Below, piece by piece: positions 50,761 to 62,149 of a stretch of DNA of 64,000 nucleotides. The DNA is from Channallabes apus (taxonomy: Eukaryota; Chordata; Actinopteri; Siluriformes; Clariidae): NCBI GenBank assembly GCA_030522415.1, contig CM060109.1, forward strand, positions 26,492,392-26,556,391, written 5' to 3'. The translations under genes and the position numbers were made by a program. Numbering within the stretch: position 1 is the first letter of the stretch; the number at the start of each line of letters is the position of its first letter. The notes under the pieces were generated by a model. That model did no database searches. It had not been told where the DNA came from and saw nothing but the letters and a program-made list of their open reading frames with translations.

Positions 50761-51560
50761 ATATTTGATTCCTTCATATTTTGCTGCGATTATTGCACTA
50801 TTTAGTTCATTTATGTAAGTTCCTACAAGCTTTTTATACTATTTGGGAGAGATTTTCAGCCATTCATCGTGTCTGACCTGCTCCAGGTTCTTCTGCTTGG
50901 TTTGATGATTCTTTTGGATTACGAACTGGATTGAGATCTGAACCATTGTAGAGCGTTCATGTTCCTATTTTGTAATCTCTGTTGTGTTGCTTTGACCAGT
51001 GTCTTGCTGAAATTTGAAGTTTCCCTCAAACTTTAGTTGTTTTTGCAGCCTGAAACAGGTTACCTCGATGTACACCTAAGTATTTTGCACCATCCAGTTG
51101 TCCTTCGACGCCCAGTTCTTGCTTAGGAAAAGCTTTGCCGCACTATAATGCTGCCACTGCCGTACTTCACTGCCCGGGGTAGTGTTTGTTGAGGAATAAG
51201 AAGTGTTCGGTTTGCAGCACACACAGTGTTTTACATTTTGAATTTTTCAGTATCAGTTTAAAGTTTGAAATCACATACTTAATCAAAGCCTTTTTCTTTT
51301 ATTTGTACCATTTTTCTATGCTGTGGAAAAATACTGAAGACTTTAACACATGTGGGATTATATAATGTATATTTTAACTCGCCTTTTGTCTCGGGGTCAT
51401 GCTGTTGCTTTGTGGTGAACTCCAACTAGGCTTTGATGTCTTCTTTCTTCAGTAACGACTTCTTTCTACTCACCCCCCATAAAGCCATACTGGCGAGTTG
51501 TATACATGACTTGTTAGCATCTCTCACTGCATTTTCACAACTTTCTTTCAGATTCACTAA
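50761..51560 (-). mobile_element. Decayed Tc1-like transposon interior
   Basis: The minus strand is heavily mutated, but the plus-strand order matches a common fish Tc1-type element. The landmarks are CATTCATCGTG and CTGCTCCAGGTTCTTC, then GAACCATTGTAGAGCGTTCA, GTCTTGCTGAAATTTGAAGT, TGCTGCCACTGCCGTACTTC, GTGTTTGTTGAGGAATAAGA, and TTCTTCAGTAACGACTTCTT with ACTCACCCCCCATAAAG. No open reading frame remains and the TIRs were not recognised, so the limits are approximate. Confidence 0.65.
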
Positions 51561-54283
51561 CTGATACTAAATTTAATTGGTTGTTTTATCCAGAAAATGT
51601 GATTATTTTAATCCTATATACAGTTAGAAGCCAACGGTCTTCTGTCTGTGGAAACTGGGAGCTCCCACAGCACAATGATTTGAATGCTTATGCAAAAAAC
51701 TTATTTTACTTATATTACTACATTTTTAAAAGTAATATATTTTTAAGCAAGTTAACTTTTGAAATGGGAAGTTTGCGTCACGAAGGGCATTCAGCATAAA
51801 ACCTGCGCCAAACCTGTTGTGTGGATTGAAAGACTAACACTACAAATCTCAAAACAAATTATTACTGCACGAAATATCATATCAAGCAATATTAGATCAT
51901 GGCGTATATAGGGAACTTAAGAAGTGGGAAAATGGGAAGTCATTTGGAATGAAACATGTTTTTTGACAGCAAATCATAATGCACTTATGATGCATAGTTT
52001 AGGCCTTTTATGTTTGGAAAAGTATCATTTATTAAACATTGATAAACACTTTTATATGTACTTGTTTTAAAATTTCCATAGTCTTTTATTGCATTTCAGA
52101 TAATTTTTATAGTTCATGATAAAACTTTTTTTTATGGCATATTGCAGCTTTATGCATACTGTGCATACCTAATCCGTGTGGTTAAAGAAAGGGACTGAAG
52201 GAGTCTGAATCATGCGATGCGTGTTCTGTCTGCTTCTGAATGCAGCTGTCTCTACAGAATGCGGTTCTCCCTACTCAGGAAAGAGTTACGGTAGTTTTCA
52301 CCACTCTCTGAATTTTTTACGAGTGACCAGATCGATTCACTCCACAGATTCAATCAGGCATTAGCCCAACTGGAAGTCGTTTCTACAGTCATATTTTAAA
52401 TTTACTCTGATCAGGATGTTCTGGCGGGCTGCATGCACGTTCAATTGGCGATGACAAGTAAATAAGCAATTACAGTGTGTGAAATGAGGAAAGCACATGA
52501 ATAGATTACTGATAATGATTCTAAACCCATAACTACAAATCATCTGCTACAGGGGAATGTTCTGAATCTGGGAAGAGAACAAAATTGAACGTGTATGAGA
52601 TGATTTATGAGGGTTTAAACCTGTATGGGTTAGCTGAAGCTGGATAGATTAATCAGTGAGGGAAAAAATAGCTTCAACAGAAGTATGATGAACAATATTT
52701 CAAGGAGCAGCGTAATGAAAGTCCAAGCAAGTGTAACTGATGTACACACTGGCTGTCTGGCCCCAATGGGATGCATATAGGAAGATTTTTACCACAGGAA
52801 AGCAGATAGACTACTTGTTCGGGAACTTCACACCCTTGAATGAACCATAGCTGATTTTAATTCCTAGGCTGCAGATCCTGTAAAATAAATTTATTTTTGG
52901 TCGTCTCTGCACCAGTACTTCTTCTGTAAATCAGGAACTACCTGTACTAGAATGGCATGTGCTATACTGAACAAATGAGAGTTTCACAGGATGGCCAACA
53001 CTCTTACTCAACACTGCTGCAACGTTTTCCCAAATGTGTCTTAATAAACAAGCACTGAATCTTATATTATGTTAGGAGCATCATGGTATTACTAGCAAAG
53101 GGGTTGTGAGGTTGCGATAGTGTTGCTTGTACTTGCTTCCAATCACATGTTTCTTGAAGAACCAGCAAAAACCGACTCAATTCATGAAAATGTGCTTTAT
53201 ACATTCGTGACCACTATTTTCATTCTGACATATTAAAAAACTAGGTGCTAGGTGGGCTATATAATAATATTCCCTTGAGATTGTTAATAATACTAATAGT
53301 GTAATCTTAGTTGTATCCCACTATTCTATAATATCATGGCCTTGGTCAATAGGTTTTTATAAATAACAGCCAACTCGGTTGTTACACACAATACCTGCTA
53401 GCTGATTGGATGTTATTATAAAGCAGCAAAGCATTATGCAACTTCATTCTCTTCTCTAAGTTCATGTCGCTGTACTTAATACAGTTTGCGTCTAATCTGT
53501 TATTTTGCATACCAATCCCAGCCCCTAACACTGCAGTGGGGACATCAGACAGGAGCTTGTCCTAGAACCGTCCTTTTTTTAGAAGAACTCTTAGTTTCCC
53601 AGAAGGCCACAGCCTTGATGGAAACACATCGCTTTATTCACCAGAGGAGCATTTGTAACCGCAGTGCACTGCCTACCTATTACTCACCTTCACCATATAG
53701 TGGTAGTCAATGGACCTAAGCAGACTCACTGAGCACCAGCACGCATACTTCTAAAGGTTATTTAGATGACAAATGAATAAATCCATACACACAGTTTTTG
53801 CTCAGCGTCCAAAAAAATAACTCAAAGCCCAGCACATTCATTTTTGGACGTGTGAGTAGCCTTTGAGTGTGAATACCCTCCTATCTGTCTTCTTTTCTCC
53901 ACTCCTCTAAGGCTTTTCTTGTTTGTTGTTTTGTCAGAAAAGGTTGTGTTTGTGTGCCTTTTCTTCCTTACTTTAAGGCACTCTTTCTTGCGACCAAAAT
54001 TACCAAACAATGACTGATCCTTGCCGAATGAATGTCTTCACCCATCACCACTGACAAATGTTATAACCGCTGGAAAAATGTATTTTCACTTTCACATTGG
54101 TGCCACATCAGACATCAATCGCTGAATGGACTGTGACTGAACCACGATATAAACGGCATTTTGGTTGAAAAAGGCGGCTATTGGTTGACATGTTAATGAT
54201 GGCAGATTGACAGGTAAACATCCGAGTATGTACGACAGCCAGAGACTAGCGCAACAGCTGCTGGAAAGGACAACTTTTGGTGG
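51561..54283. other. Non-coding DNA, nothing recognised
   Basis: About 2.7 kb without a recognised exon or element. Confidence 0.45.
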
Positions 54284-54640
54284 TCATCTTGATTTGCATG
54301 CATTAAAACAGCCAGAAACAAGTTTGGCAGGTAACATGAGTCTACTGGGCCGTGGAGAATGAAAAAACGTCAGTTTATCTGCTAATTCCAGATGATTTCT
54401 CTGACAATCTAACTTGCTAACCTCGGAGCAAGGGCAGGACTGTACGGGGGATGTGGCAATAACTCCCAGCCGAGTTCCTGTAATGCGTAAGTGGTGTTTG
54501 TTAATAATTCTGTGTACAGTTCTCACAGACAGATCCATCACTTCTGCAAGTTGGTGACAAATTATTCCTCGATTCTCAAGGATCAGTCATTCCACTTGCT
54601 GAAAGTTCATAGGAACGACTGCACTGTGCTCTAAACCACC
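54284..54640 (-). mobile_element. Internally deleted mariner-like element, second copy
   Basis: On the minus strand, CAGTCGTTCCTATGA and TGGAATGACTGATCCTTGAG match 8569-8640. The HTH piece VMDLSVRTVHRIINKHHLRI follows. It then jumps, with a frameshift, to ELGWELLPHPPYSPALAP (54434-54484), the catalytic WE..PHPPYSPDLAP motif of mariner, in which the Asp is Ala here. The region between the HTH and this motif is missing, as in the copy at 8556. The remaining 3' part is scrambled. Confidence 0.75.
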
Positions 54641-54782
54641 AGGGCCGGAATCAGGCGCCCTTCTTTAAAATGTTTGCATCATTCACATGTTTTACTGCAG
54701 CAAGTCTCATCACTGTGCTTGAAGTCTTCTGTAAATGTAAATCAGGTCATCACAAGTTTGACTTGAATGTCCCATGTGTTCT

Positions 54783-55170
54783 GATGTAGCAGTGCTTTAA
54801 GACCTTTATGACCTCCTCATCTGTACACTCTCCTTCAACAAATGCGCTCCAAAGCCTCTATTTTTATGTTAATACCATCATCACTGCCATCATGCCATGA
54901 TTATTATTATCATGATGCCAAGGAATGCTTAAGAGAAGAAAGAAAACATTTAGGAAGGCAGTTCCATCATGCTCGTCATCTTGCACAAGGCTCGCTGTAC
55001 ACGTTGGGTCACTGTTATAACTCAGCAACAACAGCATCATATGGCTGCATTATATTCTAGAATTTGGAGTTTAGCATTTACGGTTAATTTGGTTCAGCGC
55101 TATCCTTCTAGGTTTTGATAATTCGTTGAAAGGTTCTTAACCCAGGTTGGTTATTTTTAAATCTCCTTAG
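54783..55170 (+). repeat. Dispersed repeat, copy 1 (partner at 56878-57145)
   Basis: Shared landmarks with the second copy are GACCTCCTCATCTGTACACT, then TTATGTTAATACCATCATCA, CATCATGCTCGTCATCTTGC, then TTTGGAGTTTAGCATTTACG. The 3' part (GTTCAGCGCTATC...GGTTCTTAACCCAG at about 55093-55146) is also similar to 62029-62076. The family is not identified. Confidence 0.7.
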
Positions 55171-55501
55171 TTTTTTTTTTTTTTTTTTTTTTGCTTGATG
55201 CAGTCCAATTATTTGACCTTTCTGAAATGGTAACTTTTTTTTTTGGCCATGTATGATTATTATATATATTTTTTCCTTTGCTGTCCTACATTAATGATCT
55301 GTGCACTATCCAAAAGACGCACACTACTCTCTGCTTGCTGTTGGTCAGGAAAGCAAATATAATGTTGCACTTATTTCGGTTTTTAATGCACTCTTATCGC
55401 AGCCCTTCATAATGTGTTCATTGTGGAAAAACACACACATGATAAAATCTAGTGTTTGTATCAACTGCTTCTTTAGATGCCCTCTTCACCTTGCACCCTG
55501 C

Positions 55502-55541
55502 CCCACACACACACACACACACACACAGGCACACACACACC
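55502..55541. repeat. (CA)n microsatellite
   Basis: CA tract with a GGCA interruption, followed downstream by an A12 run near 55567. Confidence 0.9.
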
Positions 55542-55710
55542 AACATGCATTCACACACCTACACCAAAAAAAAAAAAAGACCTCATAATCCCTGTCCCTA
55601 TACACACACTGTGTTCCATATACGAAAACACACACCTTTATAGGCACAACGTTCTCATTAATAAACGTATCATCTCAATGTATCATTAATAAATCTTCAG
55701 GTGACTAGTA

Positions 55711-56102
55711 CACTGATCAGCCAGTGTTAAAACTGCCTAGGTTTTAGTTTGTGTTTGTGCCACGTGGGTGGCTCTGGCTCCTTGACGCGGGGAGCTGTGG
55801 GGTTGTGCAGTGTCACAGGGACATGGTGTGGGCCCCCGAGGCTCTGGCTTGTTTGTCCAGTGCCCTAATGAGTGTTTGATTGATATCTGAGATCTGGATC
55901 AACATGCCATCTTTGCCTGCCAATGATGCCTATGATACACTGGGTATTCGGATACCTTTCTACCATCGCCAGCGTTTGTGCTGCATTGGCTTTTCTGTGG
56001 GATCGAACCATAATTGAAAACATGATCCCGTCACCATTTTAACGGTATATTATTGATAATCAATGTTCTTGCCAGTGGTGTTTGCGTTATGGCTGATCAG
56101 TG
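55711..56102. mobile_element. Non-autonomous transposon with CACTGATCAGCCA TIRs
   Basis: The left end CACTGATCAGCCA is complemented by TGGCTGATCAGTG at the right, flanked by TA (55709-55710 and 56103-56104). The element is 392 bp. The interior is CpG- and GC-richer than its surroundings (TTGACGCGGGGAGCTGTGGG near 55783) and carries no ORF. The terminus is shared with the truncated copy at 25115. Confidence 0.85.
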
Positions 56103-56877
56103 TATATGTAGCGCTTGTTTCCACTTTCCTCCAGTTGACGTAGTGTGTAATCAATTCAATCGTTTCACAAACTTTAGCTTAATGTAAACATGCATAAAAC
56201 CTCAGACGTTGCACACACAGTTACTTTTGGGCACACACAGGACTGCAGCTGTGGCCCCAGCTGCTCACACACAGACAGGCAGGAAGTAGCGTGACCTTGT
56301 CCTGCCTGCACTACTGGCTCTCAAAGACTGTGTGTGTTGTTTGGTCTCGCACAGCTGAAAGCCTGCACAGATGCCTGTTTTTGTAAATCTCTCTCTCTTT
56401 TTTTTTTTTTTTTTTTGCCCCCCTTTAACAGAGGTATCAGAGGGCATCACTGTAAATGTTGTGAATCAGCTATAAAAAGACCAGTAGTAGAGTCCAAAAT
56501 GAAATAGAAACCCACATACACACTTTGTTGCATGGTGTTAAAAAGCATCTGTTAGACTATAAAAATGTTGGACTAGGAAGTAGAGCAGCTGCTCGTGTTC
56601 TCTTGTCTTGCAAGAAGTTTCTGCTATAAAAGGCCTAACTAACTTTCAGCCTTTTATGTACTTTGAAGTCCTGCTTTTGAACCTCGATAGCCACAACAGA
56701 GCACAGCAGCTACAGTTCTGTACAGTATGAGCGAATGTTTAATTTGTTTGTTCTCAAGTACTTTGCAGGCTAATTCTCAGGTTCTTACTGTACCTTACCT
56801 GCAGTCCTACTAGATTACATGGTGAATGTGATTGCAGTGGGATTTAGTCCTTGTTTTATCACTACCTAAGAAAATCT
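56103..56877. other. Non-coding DNA, nothing recognised
   Basis: Contains a T18 run near 56398-56416; no exon was recognised. Confidence 0.5.
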
Positions 56878-56990
56878 GATGCAGCAGGGCTTTAGGCCTT
56901 TAGGGTGTCCAGCCTTCTGACCTCCTCATCTGTACACTCTTCTCACATCCTCTACGTTTATGTTAATACCATCATCACTGCCATCATGCA

Positions 56991-57022
<32 letters not shown>

Positions 57023-57145
57023 GCCATCATGCTCGTCATCTTGCTGAAGGCTTGGGTCACTTTCTTAACTCAGAACAGCAGTTGTCATATACATTAACTG
57101 CATTATATACTGAGATTTGGAGTTTAACATTTACTGTCTCAACTC
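56878..57145 (+). repeat. Dispersed repeat, copy 2 (partner at 54783-55170)
   Basis: Aligns in direct orientation with copy 1 from GACCTCCTCATCTGTACACT through TTTGGAGTTTAACATTTACT. Copy 2 has an expanded ATT run (56992-57021) where copy 1 has short imperfect ATT units and an extra insert. Confidence 0.7.
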
Positions 57146-58082
57146 TTTGTACATTGGATTTCTCATTAATGTGACATGAAATGCCACTGGCATATGTCCC
57201 TTTTATGAGCTAACAGAAGTATGACCATTATGATTTCTGCATTTGTATTTCCCTATTTCACACCATATACATATACAGTATATAAAACGGCACTAATCCA
57301 GTTATACCAGTGTGTTTCAGGGTGAAGCTAGACTTACTTACAGTAAGTTTAGAAAATGGAGTTTTCTGACAGTTTGTCTTTAACAGGATGGACTGATTTT
57401 ATTGATCGGTTCTTCTAGTTATTTTTATTATTCCTTTAGTCATATTCTTCTAGTCATCCAATGTTCTGCATCTGAAAATTAATCATAGTTCCTTCTAGCT
57501 CCATTTCATTCTGATCCAGGATCTAGTGATTCATCTTACATCATGTATTAACACTTTTACCAGAAGATTTCCTTTTTTTCGCTTCTTTTCCAGCTTTGGC
57601 TTCTTAAATTCAGAATGATCATGTAAATGGTCACAGGTGGGGAGTTCATTGACAACTTGGCTAGTTAATTTTTCCCCACCATCTCAGCAGATTTAATGTG
57701 TATTATGTTTGATAAAAGATCTTTTAATTGCTTGAGTTCAACCCAGCAGCCTTCAGGGTCTTTGCATCAGTGTGTGTGTGTTTTTGTGCATGTAATGCCT
57801 CAGGACTTGTAGCGATGGGCAGAACCGATTATGTGTAATGGTACCGCTGGGTTTGTGTAAGACATTGGTGATTGCGTTAATGGCTCTGCGCAGGCTTCTG
57901 CTATGTTCAGGCGCAATCTATAACCTGATTGTACAATTCGGCATGTTTGTTTGATGTCCATCAGATTGCTCTCCTGAGCCTGGTCATACACATCCATGGT
58001 GTCCATAAACACAAACTCTCCATTAAAACCTCTTAGCGGTGACTTTATAAGAACTAATTAAAGCAAAAAGTTAATAAATAAG
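57146..58082. other. Non-coding DNA, nothing recognised
   Basis: No exon or element was recognised. It ends in the TAAATAAG target duplication of the next hAT element. Confidence 0.5.
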
Positions 58083-58194
58083 TAGAGATGTTCCGATACC
58101 ATTTTTTCCCTCCCGATGCCGATTCCGATACTTGGGCTCAGGGTATCGTCCGATACCGAGTACCGATCCGATACCTGGGTGTGTATCTGTACAG

Positions 58195-58235
<41 letters not shown>

Positions 58236-58946
58236 CATTTCTTTTTTTACGTAAAATACTACTAGCCCTGTGTACCGGACGACACAGACACAGACACGAG
58301 GCGAGGTCTTACAGGAAAAAGGGTAATTTATTTAGAAAAATGGGTAAGGAAAGGGTTAAAGGCTCTCTGTGGCCTTTTCCACTTCGGCGGCAGGGATGCG
58401 AAGGCGGGCTCTACGCGGAAGTGAAGGTGGCGCGGGAGCTCGCGCAGCTCATTCACGCGCTCCTCTCGCGGAGATCAAAGGCGCCCCCCTTCTTAAAGTC
58501 TCTGGGGCGCATCACATTGCCCCGCTATTGTGCCACTGTCTCTCATAAAATCCACCGCGTCGCAAAGTCCAGCTTCCCAACAGTCAGACCCCGAGCTACA
58601 CTCCCCGCTGTGTTTTATAGCTCCGGGATCATTAGCGCTGATAGCTCATGGACCGTTGCCTGATTCTGCGGCCCTGCTCCTTCACATACCTAAAGGGGGG
58701 GGGGGGGGGGCGCCTAAATAGTGAGCGAGGAGCGATATCAATTTGGGCGCACGCCCATCACAGGCGCATGCCGTGACACTCTGTAAGTAAGCTAAGCTAG
58801 CAAAGCTAGCGGGCATAAATAGGTTATGTTTAGGAAAATGGTATCGGATCGGGACGTGGACTCAAATACTCGCTGATTCCGATGCCAGATTTCTTTGTGG
58901 TATCGGTAGCATTTCCGATACCAGTATCGGAATCGGAACAACCCTA
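58083..58946. mobile_element. hAT-type non-autonomous element with 8-bp target duplication
   Basis: The ends TAGAGATGTTCCGATACC and GGAATCGGAACAACCCTA form inverted repeats rich in CCGATACC/GGTATCGG motifs. A perfect direct repeat TAAATAAG flanks them at 58075-58082 and 58947-58954. The interior is interrupted by a solo LTR-like segment (58271-58778) and a (CA)n tract (58197-58233). The 191-codon plus-strand frame starting at 58088 crosses TIR, microsatellite and LTR and is not a gene. Confidence 0.9.
58271..58778 (-). mobile_element. Probable solo LTR nested in the hAT element
   Basis: Read on the minus strand, this GC-rich 508-base segment starts TGTCACGG and ends CCGGTACA, the TG...CA termini of an LTR. 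It is flanked by nearly matching 5-base repeats (plus strand CCCTG 58266-58270 and CTCTG 58779-58783). It holds a TATA box CTATAAAA (58613-58620) and, about 280 bases downstream, an AATAAA signal (58327-58332) followed by a TGTGTC-rich stretch, as expected for U3, R and U5. The composition differs sharply from the hAT flanks. A gypsy-type LTR retrotransposon origin is inferred from the TGTCACG start; there is no coding sequence. Confidence 0.65.
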
Positions 58947-59048
58947 TAAATAAGTAAACAGTGTGCCATGCAAGGAGAGATATCTTACCATACCACAGGA
59001 TTTATCAGAATGCTTAAGCTAGATTTATTTATTTTTTGCTGACTGAAT

Positions 59049-60468
59049 TAGGGCTGGGCCGATAAACGATATCGAATCGCGATTTATTTGATTTTAAAAA
59101 CGATGATAAGCTCTAGACATTTTTTGCTCGATATGGATTAATCTAAGAGCCAATCACACAGCAGAACAACACGACAACCACCAATCAGCGTGCAGCTTGC
59201 GCGTGCCGTGCAGGTCAAAGTTAATTTCCTACCGCACTTTGCGAAGCAAACTTGACATCAGGACGACAAAAAAAAAAATGAGTGGAAGCAGCGACGAAAG
59301 TGAATCTAACCTCGAGTTATTATCCAAAGATGTTGAAATTGTCGACAAAAAAGGTAGCACGTTATATGACCAAACGACCACACTGAGAGCATGAAAATGC
59401 GGGCCGATGCTACTCCGTCAACTAGAAGGGCTAGCAGTGGGGCTGTACCAAAGCAGATATCGATTGTCGTCTTTCGTGGCCATTACACCTTATGAAAGAT
59501 ATCCAAAAGGAGCAAGGATATAACCAGGGCCGTTTCTAACTTTCTAGCGAAAGATATGATGCCCCTAAGCACACGAGGCTGAAGTTTAGCTCCTTATTGG
59601 CAGCTTCCGATTCGTTTGGCTTCTTATTGCGCAGCGTCTGATTCCGTGGCTGAAGTTTAGCTCCTTATTAGCCTCGTTACTAACGGGAGTGTTCACGTTG
59701 GAGAAAGCTGCACAGTTTATCAATAAAACATTATTTTGGTGGCTTAAACCATTCTGGCCAAGCAAATATGAACTATACAACACCTAGCAGGTACACAACT
59801 ATATAGTAAAAGTGAAATTGTCCTGACCCAGATTGATAGCTGCATAATTCAATCCATGTTTGTTGTCATTGCATGCTTAAGCCATTATGTCAGTTTATTG
59901 GGGCCGTGTGAAATAGCCTTCATTTAACTCTGAATTGTTTGATAAAAACAGCCCTAGTGTGTGTGGTCTAAATGTTGTTTCTCATTATTGTTTAAAAATC
60001 TCAAAACATTTTAATACATCATCACAAGATACTTTTTATCATCACAAACAAGTTTTTTTTTTTTTAATAAAAATCTTTGCCTTGTAAAGATTGAGCATGT
60101 GCCTATAGTATCTTAATTTTTAAGGCCAAATCGGTCATCTGTTTTTGTTAATAAACTATACTTTAAAACATAATTTAATGAACCCTTTAATTTTTGTGGC
60201 TTCAGTTTTTTTATTTAAGTTGTTCAACATTGATGTTCAATAAATAATCAGATAGAAAAGTAGTGTGTGTTGCCTTCAATTAATCAATCAAGTAATGCAG
60301 CCTTCATTCAAAAATCTCTCACTTGTGAGCATATTTACTGTACAAAACTTGTCAGTGAACTATGAGGGCAAAAAATAAATAAATAAATAAAATCGTTCAT
60401 TAATCGTAATCGAGTTAAAATGTTCAATTAATCGAGATTTTGATTTTAGGCCAAATCGCCCAGCCCTA
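59049..60468 (+). mobile_element. hAT element, internally deleted, with 8-bp target duplication
   Basis: The ends TAGGGCTGGGCCGATAAACG and ATCGCCCAGCCCTA are inverted repeats. A perfect direct repeat GACTGAAT flanks them at 59041-59048 and 60469-60476. On the plus strand an ATG at 59278 opens a 38-codon frame (MSGSSDESESNLELLSKDVE..., ending LYDQTTTLRA) that looks like the start of a ZBED-type hAT transposase leading into the BED finger (KKGS). It then stops. The remaining 1 kb contains only small scrambled pieces, so most of the transposase has been deleted. Confidence 0.9.
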
Positions 60469-60915
60469 GACTGAATGTTCTTCTAGTTCATCTTTTTAAA
60501 ATCCCTTTCCTCTTTGGCTGGCTTTAATCTCATCAGGTGTATCTTTTTCTCCTCAATCTCCCGCTCATATTTCAGCTCAAACTTTTAATCATCATCTTTT
60601 CATTCTCTCTTATAATGGATGTAAGAACATGCAGGCCGCACACCGCCGCTGGGGATGGCTCCATATGGTCTGCGTGTAGACAGATGTGACTACTCAGGAC
60701 GGTTCCACTTAACAACCATGAAGATGGCCTGGGACCATGGCTGATGGTCGACACGTTCACTATGATATTTTTAAGTCTGAAATTGTCAAAAACTTTTTTG
60801 TAAGTCTCCGTCAGTGAACGCTTCATAACTTTACGTTCATGCAGCTGTGCTTTTTTTCTTTTTGTAAAAGGAACCTATTTGTGGTTGTGCTATCTGGAAT
60901 CACCCAAATGAGGAT
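60469..60915. other. Non-coding DNA, nothing recognised
   Basis: An 84-codon minus-strand frame at 60572-60826 has no recognised family. Confidence 0.45.
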
Positions 60916-61003
60916 GGGTTCCCTTTTTGACTCTGGTTCCTCCCAAGGTGGCTTCCTCATATTTCCCTGCTATTGTCATCACCCGCTTGTTCATTAGGGA
61001 CAA
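60916..61003 (+). repeat. Fragment of a common fish repeat, interrupted by a Tc1-like element
   Basis: The order GACTCTGGTTCCTCCCAAGG, then GCTTCCTCATATTTCCC, then TTGTTCATTAGGGACAAA resembles the 3' region of the repeat seen at 18330-18440. It stops exactly at the TA that precedes the Tc1-like TIR at 61007. Confidence 0.5.
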
Positions 61004-61006
61004 ATA

Positions 61007-61385
61007 CACTGCCTGGACCAAAAAAAAAGTCACAGTCCCAGAATCGCTCTTTCACAAAGTCCTGGAGTTTGCCTGCGCCATCGGGGAAGAAAAACTCCAT
61101 AGTTGTGATGACATTAAGGGTATCAGCTGACTTCAAGCCTAGACCTGACCAACTAAAGCAACTGCAGATCATAACGCCTCCCTCCAGAGGTTTGTACAGT
61201 GGCCACTAGGCAGGATTTCTACTCGCCGCCTTACCCTGATGTGCCCTTTCCTCTGGAATAGGGTCAGCTTGGACTCATCACACCACATTACATTTCTCTA
61301 TTGCTTCCATTGCAAAGTCAAATCTTTACGCTTCCTAGCAGATTGATTCGTATTTTTCTTATGTCTCACTAACAAGTGTTTTTTT
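61007..61385 (-). mobile_element. Tc1-like transposon relic, left TIR and transposase remnants
   Basis: The left end is TA then CACTGCCTGGACCAAAAAAA, the same terminus class as 21800. The interior includes CTTGGACTCATCACACCACA and AATCTTTACGCTTCCTAGCA, which align with 22030-22105 and lie on the antisense of the transposase. No intact right TIR was found; the region ends in AT-rich DNA. Confidence 0.65.
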
Positions 61386-61573
61386 TACTTTTACTTATGG
61401 ACACAACTGTTTAGTCCCAATCCTGTTGGGTTCTCATCACATTGTATGTGTAAGGAAATGCTTATTTCACTGTTAATCATCTTTCACTATTACGCTTGTT
61501 TACTTTCACTTTTAAACATAGTTATGGTTTTACTTTTGATTTTTTTAACCACATTTTTTTAACCACATTTTTA

Positions 61574-61952
61574 TTCATTCATTCATTCATTCATCTTCTA
61601 TACCGCTTAATCCTTCAGGGTCGCGGGGGACCTGGAGCCTATCCCAGGAGACTTCGGGCACTAGGCGGGGTACACCCTGGACAGGGTGCCAATCCATCGC
61701 AGGGCACACACACATACACACTCTCACACACCCAATCACACACTACGGGCAATTTGGGATCGCCAATTAGCCTAACCTGCATATCTTTGGACTGTGGGAG
61801 GAAACCGGAGTACCCGGAGGAAACCCACCAAGCACGGGGAGAACATGCAAACTCCACGCACACAGAGACGGGAATCGAACCAGGCCGGGGAATCGAACCC
61901 AGACCCTGGAGGTGCAAGGCGACAGTGCTAACCACTACACCACCACGCCGCC
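61574..61952 (-). mobile_element. tRNA-derived SINE (Mermaid/V-SINE type), second copy
   Basis: On the minus strand the order is a head with TGGTGTAGTGGTTAGCACTG and a B-box, then CTCCCCGTGCTTGGTGGGTT, GTTTCCTCCCACAGTCCAAA, CCTGTCCAGGGTGTACCCCG, and a tail of (GAAT)n (plus strand ATTCATTC run). It is flanked by ACCACATTTTTA (61562-61573) and ACCACATGTTTA (61953-61964), a likely target duplication with one mismatch. The B-box segment GGTTCGATTCCC is present twice in tandem. It is less diverged from the usual consensus than the copy at 30943. Confidence 0.9.
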
Positions 61953-62011
61953 ACCACATGTTTAAATGATCCCTATTGATGATTTTTTTTCCATCCACAT
62001 TTCTTGCACAA

Positions 62012-62115
62012 AGTTAATTGTTCAGCACTATCTTCTTCCATCTTTTGGTAATGTGCTGAAGGGTTCGTAACCCAGTCCCCATTATTTTAAATATAGTTAG
62101 TTTTCTTTGCTTAAA

Positions 62116-62149
<34 letters not shown>

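Noticed and set aside
58088..58663. 191-codon plus-strand ORF
   Set aside because: It spans a hAT end, a (CA)n tract and the antisense of a probable LTR, with no protein-family resemblance.
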